64,000 nucleotides of DNA. Origin: Pseudomonas alcaligenes (GTDB taxonomy: Bacteria > Pseudomonadota > Gammaproteobacteria > Pseudomonadales > Pseudomonadaceae). The stretch is from the NCBI RefSeq assembly GCF_041729615.1, contig NZ_CP154874.1, forward strand, positions 811,001-875,000. Reading direction: 5' to 3'. Positions within the stretch are counted from its first letter, which is position 1, and every line of letters starts with the position of its first letter. The notes under the pieces are model-generated. The model had not been told where the DNA came from, did no database searches, and saw nothing but the letters and a program-made list of their open reading frames with translations. Positions 25,962-37,790 of the stretch are shown piece after piece. A program made the position numbers and the translations under genes.

Positions 25962-26363
25962 ATGGCGCACGCCGACATCCCGCAGAACCGCCATCGCAGC
26001 GTGCGCTACGCGCTGCTGGCGGTCGGCTGGCTGAGCGTGGTGCTGGGGGTGATCGGCATCTTCGTGCCGGTGCTGCCGACCACGCCTTTCCTGCTGCTGG
26101 CCGCCGCCTGCTTCGTGCGCAGCTCGCGGCGCTTCTACCTGTGGCTGGTCAACCACCGCCACCTCGGCCCGTGGATTCGCGACTACCTGGAAGGCAACGG
26201 CATCCCGCTCAAGGGCAAGGTCTACGCCATCGGCCTGATGTGGGCGAGCATCGGCCTGTCCTGCTACCTGGTGCCGCTGCCCTGGGCGCGCGCCTTCATG
26301 CTCACCAGCGCGGTGCTGGTCAGCCTCTACATCCTGCACCAGAAGACCCTGCCCAGCCGCTGA
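25962..26363 (+). CDS. YbaN family (DUF454) inner membrane protein
   Basis: A 133-residue membrane protein of the YbaN/DUF454 family. Its signature is GVIGIFVPVLPTTPFLLLAAACFVRSSRRFYLWLVNH (about residues 28-64), followed by a second helical pair. Escherichia coli YbaN has no known function. It begins nine bases after the YecA gene's stop, so the two genes are probably one transcript. The start codon is ATG with only a weak ribosome binding site. Confidence 0.88.
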   Translation: MAHADIPQNRHRSVRYALLAVGWLSVVLGVIGIFVPVLPTTPFLLLAAACFVRSSRRFYLWLVNHRHLGPWIRDYLEGNGIPLKGKVYAIGLMWASIGLSCYLVPLPWARAFMLTSAVLVSLYILHQKTLPSR

Positions 26364-26437
26364 GCGGCGCTGCCAGCAGGCGGCAAAAGCGTGATGCAGT
26401 GCCTACACTCTCAGCACTTTCCGCGGAGAGAACCTTC

Positions 26438-27136
26438 ATGCAGCTGCGGCCGAGCATTCAGGGACGAGTCCCGCGCCTACCGGCGGGCCGGCTGCTGCTC
26501 GGTGCCGCGCTCGGCCTCCTGCTGGCGATGGCAGCCAAGGCCAGCTGGGACTTTCCGCTGATCATCGGCAAGGCCGAGCAGCGCTACGGCAACCTCGGCA
26601 TAGCCAAGGGCCGCATCGAGGCCTGGGATGAGCTGATCCGCAGCAGCGGCCAGCTCTCCGAGAGCGAGAAGCTGGCCACGGTCAACCGCTTCTTCAACCG
26701 CCAGTTCCGCTTCTCCGACGATATCCGCAACTGGCGCCAGAACGACTACTGGGCCACCCCCATCGAGGCCCTGGTCAAGGGCGCCGGCGACTGCGAGGAC
26801 TACTCCATCGCCAAGTACTTCACCCTGCGCCGTCTCGGCGTCCCCAGCGACAAGCTGCGCATCACTTACGTCAAGGCGCTGCGCTACAACCAGGCGCACA
26901 TGGTGCTGACTTATTACGCCAGCCCCGGCGCCGAGCCGCTGGTGCTGGACAACCTGATCGGCGAGATCCGCCCGGCCTCCCAGCGCAAGGACCTGCTGCC
27001 GGTCTACGCCTTCAATGCCGAGGGGCTCTACCTGCCGGGGCAGACCGGCCGCAAGAGCGACACCAAGAAACTGTCGCGCTGGCAGGATCTGCTGAAAAAG
27101 ATGCGCGCCGAAGGCTTCGACATCGGCGAAGGTTAG
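26438..27136 (+). CDS. lapG: Periplasmic cysteine protease LapG
   Basis: A 232-residue transglutaminase-like cysteine protease that cleaves the N terminus of large LapA-type adhesins and releases biofilm cells. An N-terminal membrane or signal segment (about 14-33) exports it. The catalytic triad is visible as C119 in GDCEDYS, H154 in NQAHMVL and D171 in VLDNL. A GGAGAG site precedes the ATG at 26438. lapD follows ten bases downstream, the usual arrangement. No LapA adhesin or LapBCE exporter is encoded in the window. Confidence 0.93.
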   Translation: MQLRPSIQGRVPRLPAGRLLLGAALGLLLAMAAKASWDFPLIIGKAEQRYGNLGIAKGRIEAWDELIRSSGQLSESEKLATVNRFFNRQFRFSDDIRNWRQNDYWATPIEALVKGAGDCEDYSIAKYFTLRRLGVPSDKLRITYVKALRYNQAHMVLTYYASPGAEPLVLDNLIGEIRPASQRKDLLPVYAFNAEGLYLPGQTGRKSDTKKLSRWQDLLKKMRAEGFDIGEG

Positions 27137-27145
27137 GAGAAGACC

Positions 27146-29095
27146 ATGTCCCTGTTGAAACAGCTGTTTCTCGCCATCTGCCTGTTCCTCGTGGTGGCCT
27201 TCACCGGCAGCTTCATCGCCGGGGTGGAGACCTCGCGCGAGCAGCTGCTCAGCCAGCTGCGCTCGCACGCCCAGGACGCCGCCACGGCGCTGGGCCTGTC
27301 GATGACCCCGCACGTCGACGACCCGGCGATGATCGAGCTGATGGTCAGCTCGATCTTCGACAGCGGCTACTTCGCCACCATCCGCGTGGTACGCATCCCC
27401 AGCGAGGAAGTGATAGTCGAGCGGCGCACCACCACCACCTCGGACAAGGTGCCGGCCTGGTTCGTCGACCTGGTCGACCTCGACCCGCAGGGCGGCGACG
27501 CGCTGATCATGCGCGGCTGGGAACAGGCGGCGCGGGTCGAGGTGCTCAGCCACCCGCAGTTCGCCCTGGCCAAGCTGTGGGACAGCGCCATCGGCAGCCT
27601 GCTCTGGCTGCTACTGTGCGGGGTGGTCAGCGCCATCCTCGGCGGCTGGCTGCTGCGCACCCAGCTGCGCCCGCTGGACAACATGGTGCAGCAGGCCCAA
27701 GCCATCACCCGCCGCGAATTCCTCACCCTGCCCCGCGTGCCGCGCACCCCCGAACTCAAGCGCGTGGTGCTGGCGATGAACCAGATGGTGGAGAAGCTCA
27801 AGCAGCTGTTCGCCGAGGAAGCCGCGCGCAGCGAGAAGCTGCGCGAGGAGGCCTATCAGGACAACCTCACCGGCCTGGCCAACCGCCGCCTGTTCGACAT
27901 CAAGCTGGCCAGCCAGCTGGCGGTCACCGAGCAGAACGCCGAGGGCTACCTGATGTTCCTGCGGGTCAACGACCTCGGCGGCCTCAACCAGCGTCTCGGC
28001 GGGCAGAAAACCGACGCGCTGATCGGCGCCATCGGCGAGATCCTCAAGCGCCTGCTGGAACAGCACGGCAAGCCGGACTGGCTGGGCTCGCGCAGCCGCG
28101 GCGGCGAGTTCACCCTGCTCGCCCCCGGCCTGGCCGCTGACGACGCCGACCGCCTCGCCCAGGATCTCAGCGAAAGCCTGGAGAGCCTGCGCCAGACCGG
28201 CGCCAGCGACTGCACCCCGGTCGCCCACCTGGGCATCGCCGCATTCAAGCCGGGCGAGGACGTCAGCGCGGTGATCGGCCGCGCCGACCAGGCCCTGGCC
28301 CAGGCCCAGGCCAATCCGGGCAAGCCCTGGGAACGCCTGGACGACTTCAATGCCCTGCCCGGCCAGGGCCAGCACGACTGGCGCAAATGGATCGACGAGG
28401 CCCTCACCCAGGGCAAGCTGCAGCTGTACTTCCAGCCGGTGGCGACCTGCGCCGACACCCGCCAGCTGCTGCACCGCAAGGTCCTGGCGCGCCTGCTCGA
28501 CCCGCAGGGCGAGGCCGTGGCCGCCGGCCGCTTCCTGCCCTGGATCGAGCGCCTGGGCTGGGCGGCACGCTTCGACCTGGCCATGCTCGAACACAGCCTG
28601 GCGCACCTGGCCAAGTACCCGCAGCCGCTGGCGCTGAGCCTGTCCGCCGCCACCCTGCGCGACGGCGCCAGCCAGGCCAGGCTGCTGGAAGTGCTCAGGG
28701 CCCATCCGCAGCAGGGCGAACTCATGACCCTGGAGCTGGACGAGCGCTACCTGCCGCCGCCGGCCGAGCTGGAAAGGCTCAGCCAGCAAGTGCGCGAGAC
28801 CGGCTATCACCTGGGCCTGCAGCACTTCGGCGGGCGCTTCAGCCTGATCGGCAACCTGACCCACCTCGGCCTGGCCTACCTGAAGATCGACGGCAGCTAC
28901 ATCCGCGCCATCGACCAGGAAGACGACAAACGCGTGTTCATCGAGGCGATCTTCCGCGCCACCAACAGCATCGACCTGCCGCTGATCGCCGAGATGGTGG
29001 AAACCGAGGGCGAGCTCAACGTGCTGCGCGAGCTGGGCATCCACGGCGCCATGGGCCGCCTGGTCGGCGCGCCGGCGCCCTGGCAGGAGCAGTGA
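27146..29095 (+). CDS. lapD: c-di-GMP receptor LapD
   Basis: A 649-residue inside-out signalling receptor. Segments in order: transmembrane helix (5-27), periplasmic LapD/MoxY output domain (28-150) with W125 in GWEQ, the tryptophan used to bind LapG in P. fluorescens, a second helix (151-172), HAMP (173-225), a degenerate GGDEF domain where the loop reads RGGEF (about 318-322), and a degenerate EAL domain with KVLARL (445-450) instead of EALLR. The catalytic residues are thus lost, as expected for a receptor. When c-di-GMP is bound, LapD should trap LapG. It is co-transcribed with lapG. Confidence 0.94.
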   Translation: MSLLKQLFLAICLFLVVAFTGSFIAGVETSREQLLSQLRSHAQDAATALGLSMTPHVDDPAMIELMVSSIFDSGYFATIRVVRIPSEEVIVERRTTTTSDKVPAWFVDLVDLDPQGGDALIMRGWEQAARVEVLSHPQFALAKLWDSAIGSLLWLLLCGVVSAILGGWLLRTQLRPLDNMVQQAQAITRREFLTLPRVPRTPELKRVVLAMNQMVEKLKQLFAEEAARSEKLREEAYQDNLTGLANRRLFDIKLASQLAVTEQNAEGYLMFLRVNDLGGLNQRLGGQKTDALIGAIGEILKRLLEQHGKPDWLGSRSRGGEFTLLAPGLAADDADRLAQDLSESLESLRQTGASDCTPVAHLGIAAFKPGEDVSAVIGRADQALAQAQANPGKPWERLDDFNALPGQGQHDWRKWIDEALTQGKLQLYFQPVATCADTRQLLHRKVLARLLDPQGEAVAAGRFLPWIERLGWAARFDLAMLEHSLAHLAKYPQPLALSLSAATLRDGASQARLLEVLRAHPQQGELMTLELDERYLPPPAELERLSQQVRETGYHLGLQHFGGRFSLIGNLTHLGLAYLKIDGSYIRAIDQEDDKRVFIEAIFRATNSIDLPLIAEMVETEGELNVLRELGIHGAMGRLVGAPAPWQEQ

Positions 29096-29101
29096 TCCGC
29101 A

Positions 29102-29117
29102 CGCCCCGCGCGGGGCG
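29102..29117. terminator. Palindrome between convergent lapD and cysteine-synthase gene
   Basis: CGCCCCGCGCGGGGCG is a perfect 16-base palindrome filling most of the gap between the two convergent genes. It lacks a T-run, so a role in terminating either transcript is only suggested by its position. Confidence 0.45.
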
Positions 29118-30209
29118 CTAGCGGAACAGGCAGGGCAGCGGCGGCAACGCCTGGCCCTGTTCGGCGCAGGCCGCCACCGCCGCGGTCAGCGGCGCCAGGT
29201 CATAGCCCTGTGCCGCCAGCCAGGCCTCGTCGTAGTAGCTGGTGGCGTAGCGCTCGCCGCCGTCGCAGAGGATGGCCACCACCGAACCGGACTCGCCCGC
29301 CTCGACCATCCGCCGCGCCACCAGCAGGGCGCCGACCAGGTTGGTGCCGCTGCTCGCCCCCACCCGCCGGTTGAGGCGCCGCGCCAGGTAGTGCATGGCG
29401 GCCAGCGACAGGGCGTCCGGCACCTGGCAGGCGGCGTCCAGCACATCGGCCATGAACGAGGGCTCCACCCGTGGCCGGCCGATGCCCTCGATGCGCGAGC
29501 CGCAGTCCAAAGTCAGGCTGCGATCGCCGCTGACATAGCTGGCGAAGAACACCGAGCGCTCGGCGTCGGCACACAGCACGCGGGTGGCGTGCTGGCGGTA
29601 GCGCACGTAGCGGCCCAGGGTGGCCAGGGTGCCGCCGGTGCCGGGGCTGGACACCAGCCAGGCCGGCTCGGGGCAGCGCTCGTGGCGCATCTGCTGGAAG
29701 ATCGACTCGGCGATGTTGTTGTTCGCCCGCCAGTCGGTGGCGCGCTCGGCGTAGGTGAACTGGTCCATGAAGTGGCCGCCGCTCTCGCGGGCCAGGCGCA
29801 CGGACTCCTCGTGGATGCGCGTGGGGTCCTCGACCAGATGGGTCTGGCCGCCATGGAAGGCGATCTGCGCCAGCTTCTCGCGGGCGGTGGCAGCCGGCAC
29901 CACGGCGATGAAGGGCAGCCCCAGCAGGCGCGCGAAGTAGGCCTCGGAGATCGCCGTGGAGCCGCTGGAAGCCTCGATCACCGGCGCGCCGGGGCGCAGC
30001 CAGCCGTTGCACAGGGCATAGAGGAACAGCGAGCGGGCCAGGCGATGCTTGAGGCTGCCGGTGGGATGGCTGGACTCGTCCTTGAAGTACAGCTCGACGC
30101 CCGGCAGCCCCGGCAGCGCCAGGGGAATCAGGTGGGTGTCGGCGCTGCGCTGGAAGTCCGCCTCGATGATGCGTACCGCCTGGCGAATCCACTGGCGTTC
30201 ATCGCTCAT
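29118..30209 (-). CDS. PLP-dependent cysteine synthase family enzyme
   Basis: A 363-residue fold-type II PLP enzyme. The PLP lysine is in HPTGSLKHRLARSL (about residue 54), the asparagine/serine loop is ASSGSTAIS, and the phosphate-binding glycine loop is SSPGTGGTLATLG. Another motif, GASSGTNLVGALLVAR, is the cysteine synthase/cystathionine beta-synthase C-terminal loop. It is longer than CysK or CysM (about 300-320), with an N-terminal extension and altered C terminus, so it may be a cysteine desulfhydrase or cysteine-synthase-like enzyme. It is the upstream partner (11 bases) of an EamA transporter. Confidence 0.85.
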   Translation of the reverse strand: MSDERQWIRQAVRIIEADFQRSADTHLIPLALPGLPGVELYFKDESSHPTGSLKHRLARSLFLYALCNGWLRPGAPVIEASSGSTAISEAYFARLLGLPFIAVVPAATAREKLAQIAFHGGQTHLVEDPTRIHEESVRLARESGGHFMDQFTYAERATDWRANNNIAESIFQQMRHERCPEPAWLVSSPGTGGTLATLGRYVRYRQHATRVLCADAERSVFFASYVSGDRSLTLDCGSRIEGIGRPRVEPSFMADVLDAACQVPDALSLAAMHYLARRLNRRVGASSGTNLVGALLVARRMVEAGESGSVVAILCDGGERYATSYYDEAWLAAQGYDLAPLTAAVAACAEQGQALPPLPCLFR

Positions 30210-30219
30210 GGCCGCCGCC

Positions 30220-31125
30220 TCAATCCAGGATGCCGGCCGGCGCCGGCGCGCGGCTGCGCCACTGGCTGAGCGCCACGCCGGCGAACACCAGGCCGGCCGC
30301 CAGGTACTGCTCGGTATTGAGGCGCTCGCCCAGCAGCACGGCGGCGAAGATCAGGGTGAACACCGGGATCAGGTTGGTGAAGCCGGACGCCTGGCTGGCC
30401 GGCAGGCGGCTGACACCGTAGTTGTACAGGCCGTAGGCGCCCACGGTGACCACCAGGCCGAGGTAGACCACCGAGCCGACGCCGAGCGCGCTGAACTGGC
30501 TCGGCAGCGGCTCGGTCAGCAGCGCCAGGGGCAGGAAGAACAGCGAGCCGACCAGGGCCTGCATGGCAGTGAGGATGAAGGGCGAGTAGCGCTCGGAGAG
30601 GAACTTCAGCAGCAGGGTATAGCCGGTGGCGCAGAGCATGGCGAGGAACTCGTAGAAATTCCCCAGCAGCGGCGCCGGCGCGCTGGCGTCGGCCTCGCCG
30701 GCCAGGCTCAGCCAGATGGCGCCGAGCACCGCCAGCAGGAAGCCGGCCCAGGTGCTGGCGGCCACCCGCTCGCGCAGGAAGACGAAGGCGCCCATGGCCA
30801 CCAGCAACGGCAGCAGCGCGGTGATCATGCCGGCCTGGGCGGCGCTGGTGTGCTGCAGCGCCAGGGCCTCGAAGATGAAGTACAGGCAGGGCTCGCAGGC
30901 GGCCAGGGCGAGCAGGTAGCGCCAGTCACCGGGCCGGTAGTCGAGGCGCCCGCGCCAGCGCCAGGCCAGCAGGAACACCAGGCTGCCGAGGGCCATGCGG
31001 CCGAAGATCACCCACATCGGCGGCAACTCGGCGAAGGCGAACTTGAGGGCGATGAACGAACTGCCCCACAGGGCCATGGCCAGCACCAGGCAGGCCATGG
31101 CGAACAACGATCCCTGCCGGGCCAT
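30220..31125 (-). CDS. EamA/DMT family transporter
   Basis: A 301-residue ten-helix transporter with two EamA halves (ALWGSSFIALKFAFAELPPMWVIFGRM; LCATGYTLLLKFLSERYSPF and LIPVFTLIFAAVLLGERLNTEQYLAAGLVFAGVALSQ). The ATG at 31125 is preferred because GGAGG lies just upstream; a GTG at 31131 also opens the frame. The downstream cysteine-synthase-like gene starts 11 bases after its stop, suggesting a co-transcribed pair that might export cysteine or related thiols, as E. coli EamA does; this is inference from context only. Confidence 0.87.
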   Translation of the reverse strand: MARQGSLFAMACLVLAMALWGSSFIALKFAFAELPPMWVIFGRMALGSLVFLLAWRWRGRLDYRPGDWRYLLALAACEPCLYFIFEALALQHTSAAQAGMITALLPLLVAMGAFVFLRERVAASTWAGFLLAVLGAIWLSLAGEADASAPAPLLGNFYEFLAMLCATGYTLLLKFLSERYSPFILTAMQALVGSLFFLPLALLTEPLPSQFSALGVGSVVYLGLVVTVGAYGLYNYGVSRLPASQASGFTNLIPVFTLIFAAVLLGERLNTEQYLAAGLVFAGVALSQWRSRAPAPAGILD

Positions 31126-31212
31126 GCGCACCTCCAGTCGAAAAGCTCAGTCTAGAAGGCGGCCCCGCTCGGCGACAGGCACAGCGGCGCAGCAAAACTG
31201 TGCGGGCGCGCC

Positions 31213-31545
31213 CTACTGCTCCCAGGGCTTGCCGCGCGTCTTCGGCTCCAGCGGCAGCTGCTGCAGCACTGCAGCCTTGGCCAGCATGTAGGCGCTGACC
31301 GGGGCGCTGATGAACAGGAACAGGCTGATCAGCAGCTCATGCAGGCTGAAGCCCTTCTCGCCGAAGGAGAAGAACAGCAGCGAGGCCACCACCATGCCAC
31401 CGATGCCCAGGGTGGTGGCCTTGGTCGGCCCGTGCAGGCGGGTGAAGAAGTCCGGCAGGCGGTACAGGCCAATGGCGCCGACCAGGACGAAGCCGCAGCC
31501 GAGCAGGAGGAACAGACTGACGAGGATTTCCAGCCACAGGCTCAT
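31213..31545 (-). CDS. mrpG: Mrp antiporter subunit G
   Basis: A 110-residue membrane protein of the MrpG/MnhG family with about three helices and the motifs YRLPDFFTRLHGPTKATTLGIGGMV and LFLFISAPVSAYMLAKAAV. It is the last gene of the six-gene Mrp operon and overlaps mrpF by four bases (ATGA). The complex exchanges Na+ or K+ for protons across the inner membrane and supports pH homeostasis and salt tolerance. All subunits are needed for activity. In Pseudomonas these operons have also been called sha or pha. Confidence 0.92.
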   Translation of the reverse strand: MSLWLEILVSLFLLLGCGFVLVGAIGLYRLPDFFTRLHGPTKATTLGIGGMVVASLLFFSFGEKGFSLHELLISLFLFISAPVSAYMLAKAAVLQQLPLEPKTRGKPWEQ

Positions 31546-31811
31546 TCGATGATGTCTCCGCGCAGCATGTACTTGGCCACCGCCACGGTGCTGACGAAGC
31601 CGAGCACGGCGATCAGCAGGGCGATCTCGAAGAACAGCTCGGTGCCGCGCCAGATGCCGTAGAGGATGATCAGGGCGATGGCGTTGATGTACAGGGTGTC
31701 CAGCGCCAGCACCCGGTCCGGCAGGCTGGGGCCCTTGACCAGACGCGCCACGGCCAGCAGCAGGGCGGCGCCGAGCATGGCCAGGCAGGCCGGGATCACG
31801 TAGCCGAGCAT
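31542..31811 (-). CDS. mrpF: Mrp antiporter subunit F
   Basis: An 89-residue protein of the MrpF family with three predicted helices, and the conserved stretch GPSLPDRVLALDTLYINAIALIILYGI. It overlaps mrpG by four bases and mrpE by sixteen bases, so translation is coupled. MrpF aids assembly and cation transport of the complex. Sequence and size are normal. Confidence 0.92.
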   Translation of the reverse strand: MLGYVIPACLAMLGAALLLAVARLVKGPSLPDRVLALDTLYINAIALIILYGIWRGTELFFEIALLIAVLGFVSTVAVAKYMLRGDIIE

Positions 31812-32296
31812 GGGAAAATCTCCTTCAGCGGCGCCTCGTAGCGCTGCTTGATCTCGTCGATCATGGCCTGCACGTCCGGCACGTCGAGGCCGTGCACCAG
31901 CAGGGTACGGCGATCATGGCTGAGGTCGGCGGCCAGCGAGCCCGGCGTCATCGACACCACGCTGACCAGAATGCTGATGGCCAGCTCGTTGTCCAGCTCG
32001 ATCGGCACCTCGACGAAGGCCGGGCGCAACTCGCCGACCCGCCCCAGGGTCAGGCGCGCCACCTGGAAGTTGGCGACCAGGATGTCGCCGATCACCATCA
32101 GCAGGTAGCGCAGCAGCTGCAAGGGCCTCCACGCCTTGGGATGCTCGACCAGCAGCGACCCCAGCAGCAGCGGAATGACGATGGCGAGGAAACCACCCAG
32201 CAGCCAGTGGCCGAAGGCGATCGAGTCGACCAGCAGCAGCCAGGTGCACAGCAGCAGCAGGCTCTGCGCCGGGTGTGGCAGGAGTCGTCGCATCAT
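31796..32296 (-). CDS. mrpE: Mrp antiporter subunit E
   Basis: A 166-residue MrpE protein with two N-terminal helices (about 10-50), the characteristic region PKAWRPLQLLRYLLMVIGDILVANFQVARLTLG, and a soluble C-terminal domain with SVVSMTPGSLAADLSHDRRTLLVHGLD. It has a four-base overlap with mrpD upstream and sixteen-base overlap with mrpF downstream. Two ATGs occur in tandem at the start (MMRRLL). The complex gene order is A(B)-C-D-E-F-G. Confidence 0.92.
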   Translation of the reverse strand: MMRRLLPHPAQSLLLLCTWLLLVDSIAFGHWLLGGFLAIVIPLLLGSLLVEHPKAWRPLQLLRYLLMVIGDILVANFQVARLTLGRVGELRPAFVEVPIELDNELAISILVSVVSMTPGSLAADLSHDRRTLLVHGLDVPDVQAMIDEIKQRYEAPLKEIFPCSAT

Positions 32297-33780
32297 GGTG
32301 CGGCCTCCACGATGATCGAACGGTACAGCGGCAGGTCATGCAGCTGCGCGGCCGCCGCCTGGGCGTAATCCAGCAGCGGCGCCGCCAGCAGCACCAGCAG
32401 CAGCGCGCAGGCCAGCAGCAGCAGGCAGGCGCACAGGCGGCCAGGGTCCAGCTCGGCGCTGTCCAGGCTGCTAAGGCCGACGCGCCAGAACAGCGTGCTG
32501 CCGGCCCGGCTCAGCGCCACCAGCACGGCGAAACCGCCGAGCAGCAGCACGCCCCACAGCGCCGGCGACGGCAGCGCCTGCAACAGCAGCAGCTTGCCGA
32601 GGAAGCCGGACAGCGGCGGCAGGCCGACCACCGCGATGGCACCGAGGAAGAACAGCCCGCCAAGCAGGCCGGGATTTTCCAGCGCCGGCCCCTGCACCAG
32701 GGCGCCGGCCTTGTCGCCGCGCTGGCGGGCGATCAGGTCGGCGAGGAGAAACAGGCCGCCCACCACCCAGGTGCTGTGCAGCAGGTAATAGAGCGCCGCG
32801 GCATGCGCCTGCGGCGTGCCGATGGCCACCGCGGCCAACAGGGTGCCGGCGGAGACCACCACCAGATAGGCCAGCAGCATCTGCAGGCTGCGCGCCGCCA
32901 GCGCACCGACGGCCCCCAGCGCCACCGTGGCCAGGGCCAGCGGCCAGAGCCAGGCCTGGGTCAGGTCGGCCAGCTCGCCGGCGCCCGCGCCGAACATCAG
33001 GGTGGCCAGGCGCAGGATGGCGTAGATGCCGACCTTGGTCATGATCGCGAACAACGCCGCCACCGGCGCGCTGGCGGCGGCGTAGGCGCGCGGCAGCCAG
33101 AAGTACAGTGGCAGCAGCGCCGCCTTGAGGGCGAACACCAGCAGCAGAAGCAGGCCGGCCGCGGCCAGCAGCGGCACCTGGTCGCCACTGGCCTGGGCCA
33201 CCCGGGCCGACAGATCGGCCATGTTCAGGGTGCCACTGGCGCCGTAGACCATGCCCAGGGCGATGAGGAACAGCGCCGAACCGGTGAGGTTGAGCACCAC
33301 GTAGTGCAGCCCCGCCCTCACCCGCTCCGCGCCCTGGCCGTGCAGCAGCAGCGCGTAGGAGGCGATCAGCAGGATCTCGAAGAACACGAACAGGTTGAAC
33401 AGGTCGCCGGTGAGGAAGGCGCCGTTGATGCCCAGCAGCTGGAACTGGAACAGCGCGTGGAAGCGCGGGCCGAGGCGGTCGTCGCCGCGCAGCGCATAGA
33501 GCAGCGCGGCGACCGCCAGCACGGCGGTGGCCAGCAGCAGCCAGGCGCTGAGGCGGTCGAGCAGCAGCACGATGCCGAACGGCGGCTGCCAGTCGCCCAG
33601 GGCATAGACGCGCAGCTGGCCGTCGTCCGCCAGCTGCAGCAGGTACAGGCTGAGCGGCAGCAAGGCCAGGGTGGCGAGCAGCGACAGGCCGCGCTTGAGG
33701 CGCTCGCGGGACGGCAGTATCAGCAGCAGCGCGCCGGCGAACAGCGGCAGCAGGATGGGCAGGATCGGCCAGTGACTCAA
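32293..33780 (-). CDS. mrpD: Mrp antiporter subunit D
   Basis: A 495-residue membrane protein homologous to the NuoL/M/N subunits of complex I. It has about 14 helices. The conserved glutamate on helix 5 (FVFFEILLIASYALLLHG) and the lysine-containing FALKAALLPLYFWLPRAYAAASAPVAALFAIMTKVGIYAILR motif are present. It probably forms one of the two proton-translocating modules with MrpA. Overlaps mrpE by four bases (ATGA) and mrpC by four. Confidence 0.93.
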   Translation of the reverse strand: MSHWPILPILLPLFAGALLLILPSRERLKRGLSLLATLALLPLSLYLLQLADDGQLRVYALGDWQPPFGIVLLLDRLSAWLLLATAVLAVAALLYALRGDDRLGPRFHALFQFQLLGINGAFLTGDLFNLFVFFEILLIASYALLLHGQGAERVRAGLHYVVLNLTGSALFLIALGMVYGASGTLNMADLSARVAQASGDQVPLLAAAGLLLLLVFALKAALLPLYFWLPRAYAAASAPVAALFAIMTKVGIYAILRLATLMFGAGAGELADLTQAWLWPLALATVALGAVGALAARSLQMLLAYLVVVSAGTLLAAVAIGTPQAHAAALYYLLHSTWVVGGLFLLADLIARQRGDKAGALVQGPALENPGLLGGLFFLGAIAVVGLPPLSGFLGKLLLLQALPSPALWGVLLLGGFAVLVALSRAGSTLFWRVGLSSLDSAELDPGRLCACLLLLACALLLVLLAAPLLDYAQAAAAQLHDLPLYRSIIVEAAP

Positions 33781-34135
33781 AGTGCACGCCCTCCATCCGT
33801 TGGGCTGTGCGGCTGGTCGTCCGGGCGGCCGTCGACATGGTCGTTGCCCAGTTCGGCCAGGCCACGCAGGGCCAGGATCACCACGAAGGCGGTCATGGCG
33901 AAGCCGATGACGATGGCCGTCAGCACCAGGGCCTGCGGCAAGGGGTCGGCCGGATTGGCGCTCTGCCCGATCACCGCCACGTCGCCACTCAGGCGGCCCA
34001 TGGCGAAGAGGAACAGGTTGACCGCGTAGGACAGCAGGGTCAGGCCCAGCACCACCGGAAAAGTGCGCCCGCGCAGCAGCAGGTAGACGCCGCTGGCACT
34101 GAGCACACCGAGGGTGACGGCGAACAGCGCTTCCA

Positions 34136-34136
<1 letters not shown>
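33777..34136 (-). CDS. mrpC: Mrp antiporter subunit C
   Basis: A 119-residue NuoK-like protein with three helices and the motifs GVLSASGVYLLLRGRTFPVVLGLTLLSYAVNLFLFAMG and ADPLPQALVLTAIVIGFAMTAFVVILALR, where the glutamate/aspartate pattern of complex I NuoK is partly kept. It overlaps mrpA by one base and mrpD by four. It forms part of the membrane arm of the antiporter. Confidence 0.93.
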
Positions 34137-36931
<2,795 letters not shown>

Positions 36932-37116
36932 GAATCTCCCCTCTGCGGCCCCAGACCCGCCGTTGAGCAGAGTGGCTGCGGCAGGGGCGAATCATCCATT
37001 GCCTGGCGCCGGAAGGGCCCCGCCGCTCAGGTTCGTCCGCCGATTATCCATAACTATCGGAAGCAAGTCATGGATGAATTATTACTAAAACTTATCTCGA
37101 CCAGCCCACCGCAAGG

Positions 37117-37136
37117 GGCCCGGCGAGTGCCGGGCC
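37117..37136. repeat. GC-rich hairpin after the glycine-zipper gene
   Basis: GGCCCGGC (37117-37124) and GCCGGGCC (37129-37136) form a perfect 8-base stem with loop GAGT, eleven bases after the end of the lipoprotein gene on the minus strand. No T-run follows in either direction, so intrinsic termination is not certain. Confidence 0.5.
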
Positions 37137-37146
37137 TCCGGACCGA

Positions 37147-37611
37147 TCAGCGCGCGACGCGACTGGTGCCGTCGACGGTGAGGATGCGCACGCGATCACC
37201 GACGCGGAAGATTTCGTTCTCCTGCACGGCCTGCACGTAGGCGCGCAGGGTGCCATCGTCCTCGCGCACGGTGATCTCCACACCCTGGGTGCGGGTCAGC
37301 CCTTCCTCGGTGGCGGCGCCCAGCAGGCCACCGGCCACGGCGCCGATCACCGCGGCCACGGCGGCGCCGCGACCGCCACCGACGCCACTACCGGCCACGC
37401 CACCGATCACCGCGCCGGCGCCGGCGCCGATCGGTGTCTTGGTACCCTCGATCTTCACCGGGCGCAGCATCTCGATGGTGCCCATGCGCACGGTCTGTAC
37501 CTTGCGTGCCTCGTCGCGGCTGTAGGTATCGCCGGTCAGGCTGGAGGCACAGCCGCCGAGGGTCAGACTCAGGGCCACGAGGGAAGCGGTGATCAGTTTG
37601 GAATTACGCAT
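37147..37611 (-). CDS. Glycine-zipper outer membrane lipoprotein (SlyB-like)
   Basis: A 154-residue lipoprotein. The lipobox is LTLGGCAS (cysteine at about residue 20). The mature part has a glycine-zipper membrane segment (GAGAGAVIGGVAGSGVGGG ... AAVIGAVAGGLLGAA at about 60-100) of the 17 kDa antigen/SlyB type, followed by a small beta-rich domain VEITVREDDGTLRAYVQAVQ and FRVGDRVRILTVDGTSRVAR. In enterics SlyB is controlled by PhoP and protects the outer membrane; here no PhoP half-sites were noticed. The start at 37611 has a GGAGAGAG site. Upstream of the Mrp operon by 215 bases. Confidence 0.88.
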   Translation of the reverse strand: MRNSKLITASLVALSLTLGGCASSLTGDTYSRDEARKVQTVRMGTIEMLRPVKIEGTKTPIGAGAGAVIGGVAGSGVGGGRGAAVAAVIGAVAGGLLGAATEEGLTRTQGVEITVREDDGTLRAYVQAVQENEIFRVGDRVRILTVDGTSRVAR

Positions 37612-37790
37612 CGAGACTCTCTCCGAATAGTGCGACAACCATTAGACCGTGCAGCCCGGCTTCTGTCACCCGCCGCGCGCCACGCCACACCTACCCGCAG
37701 AGTGTAGAGGGCGGGTGCGACATCGGGTCCGCTGTGCAGGCGACAAGCGTGGGCGCAGGATGGCTGCAGCCTCTCCCGGAAATTTCCACG

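Noticed and set aside
36932..37146. A clear promoter for the Mrp operon
   Set aside because: An AT-rich patch with GATAAT-like bases occurs near 37045 on the minus strand, but no -35 at acceptable spacing was found, so no promoter is called.
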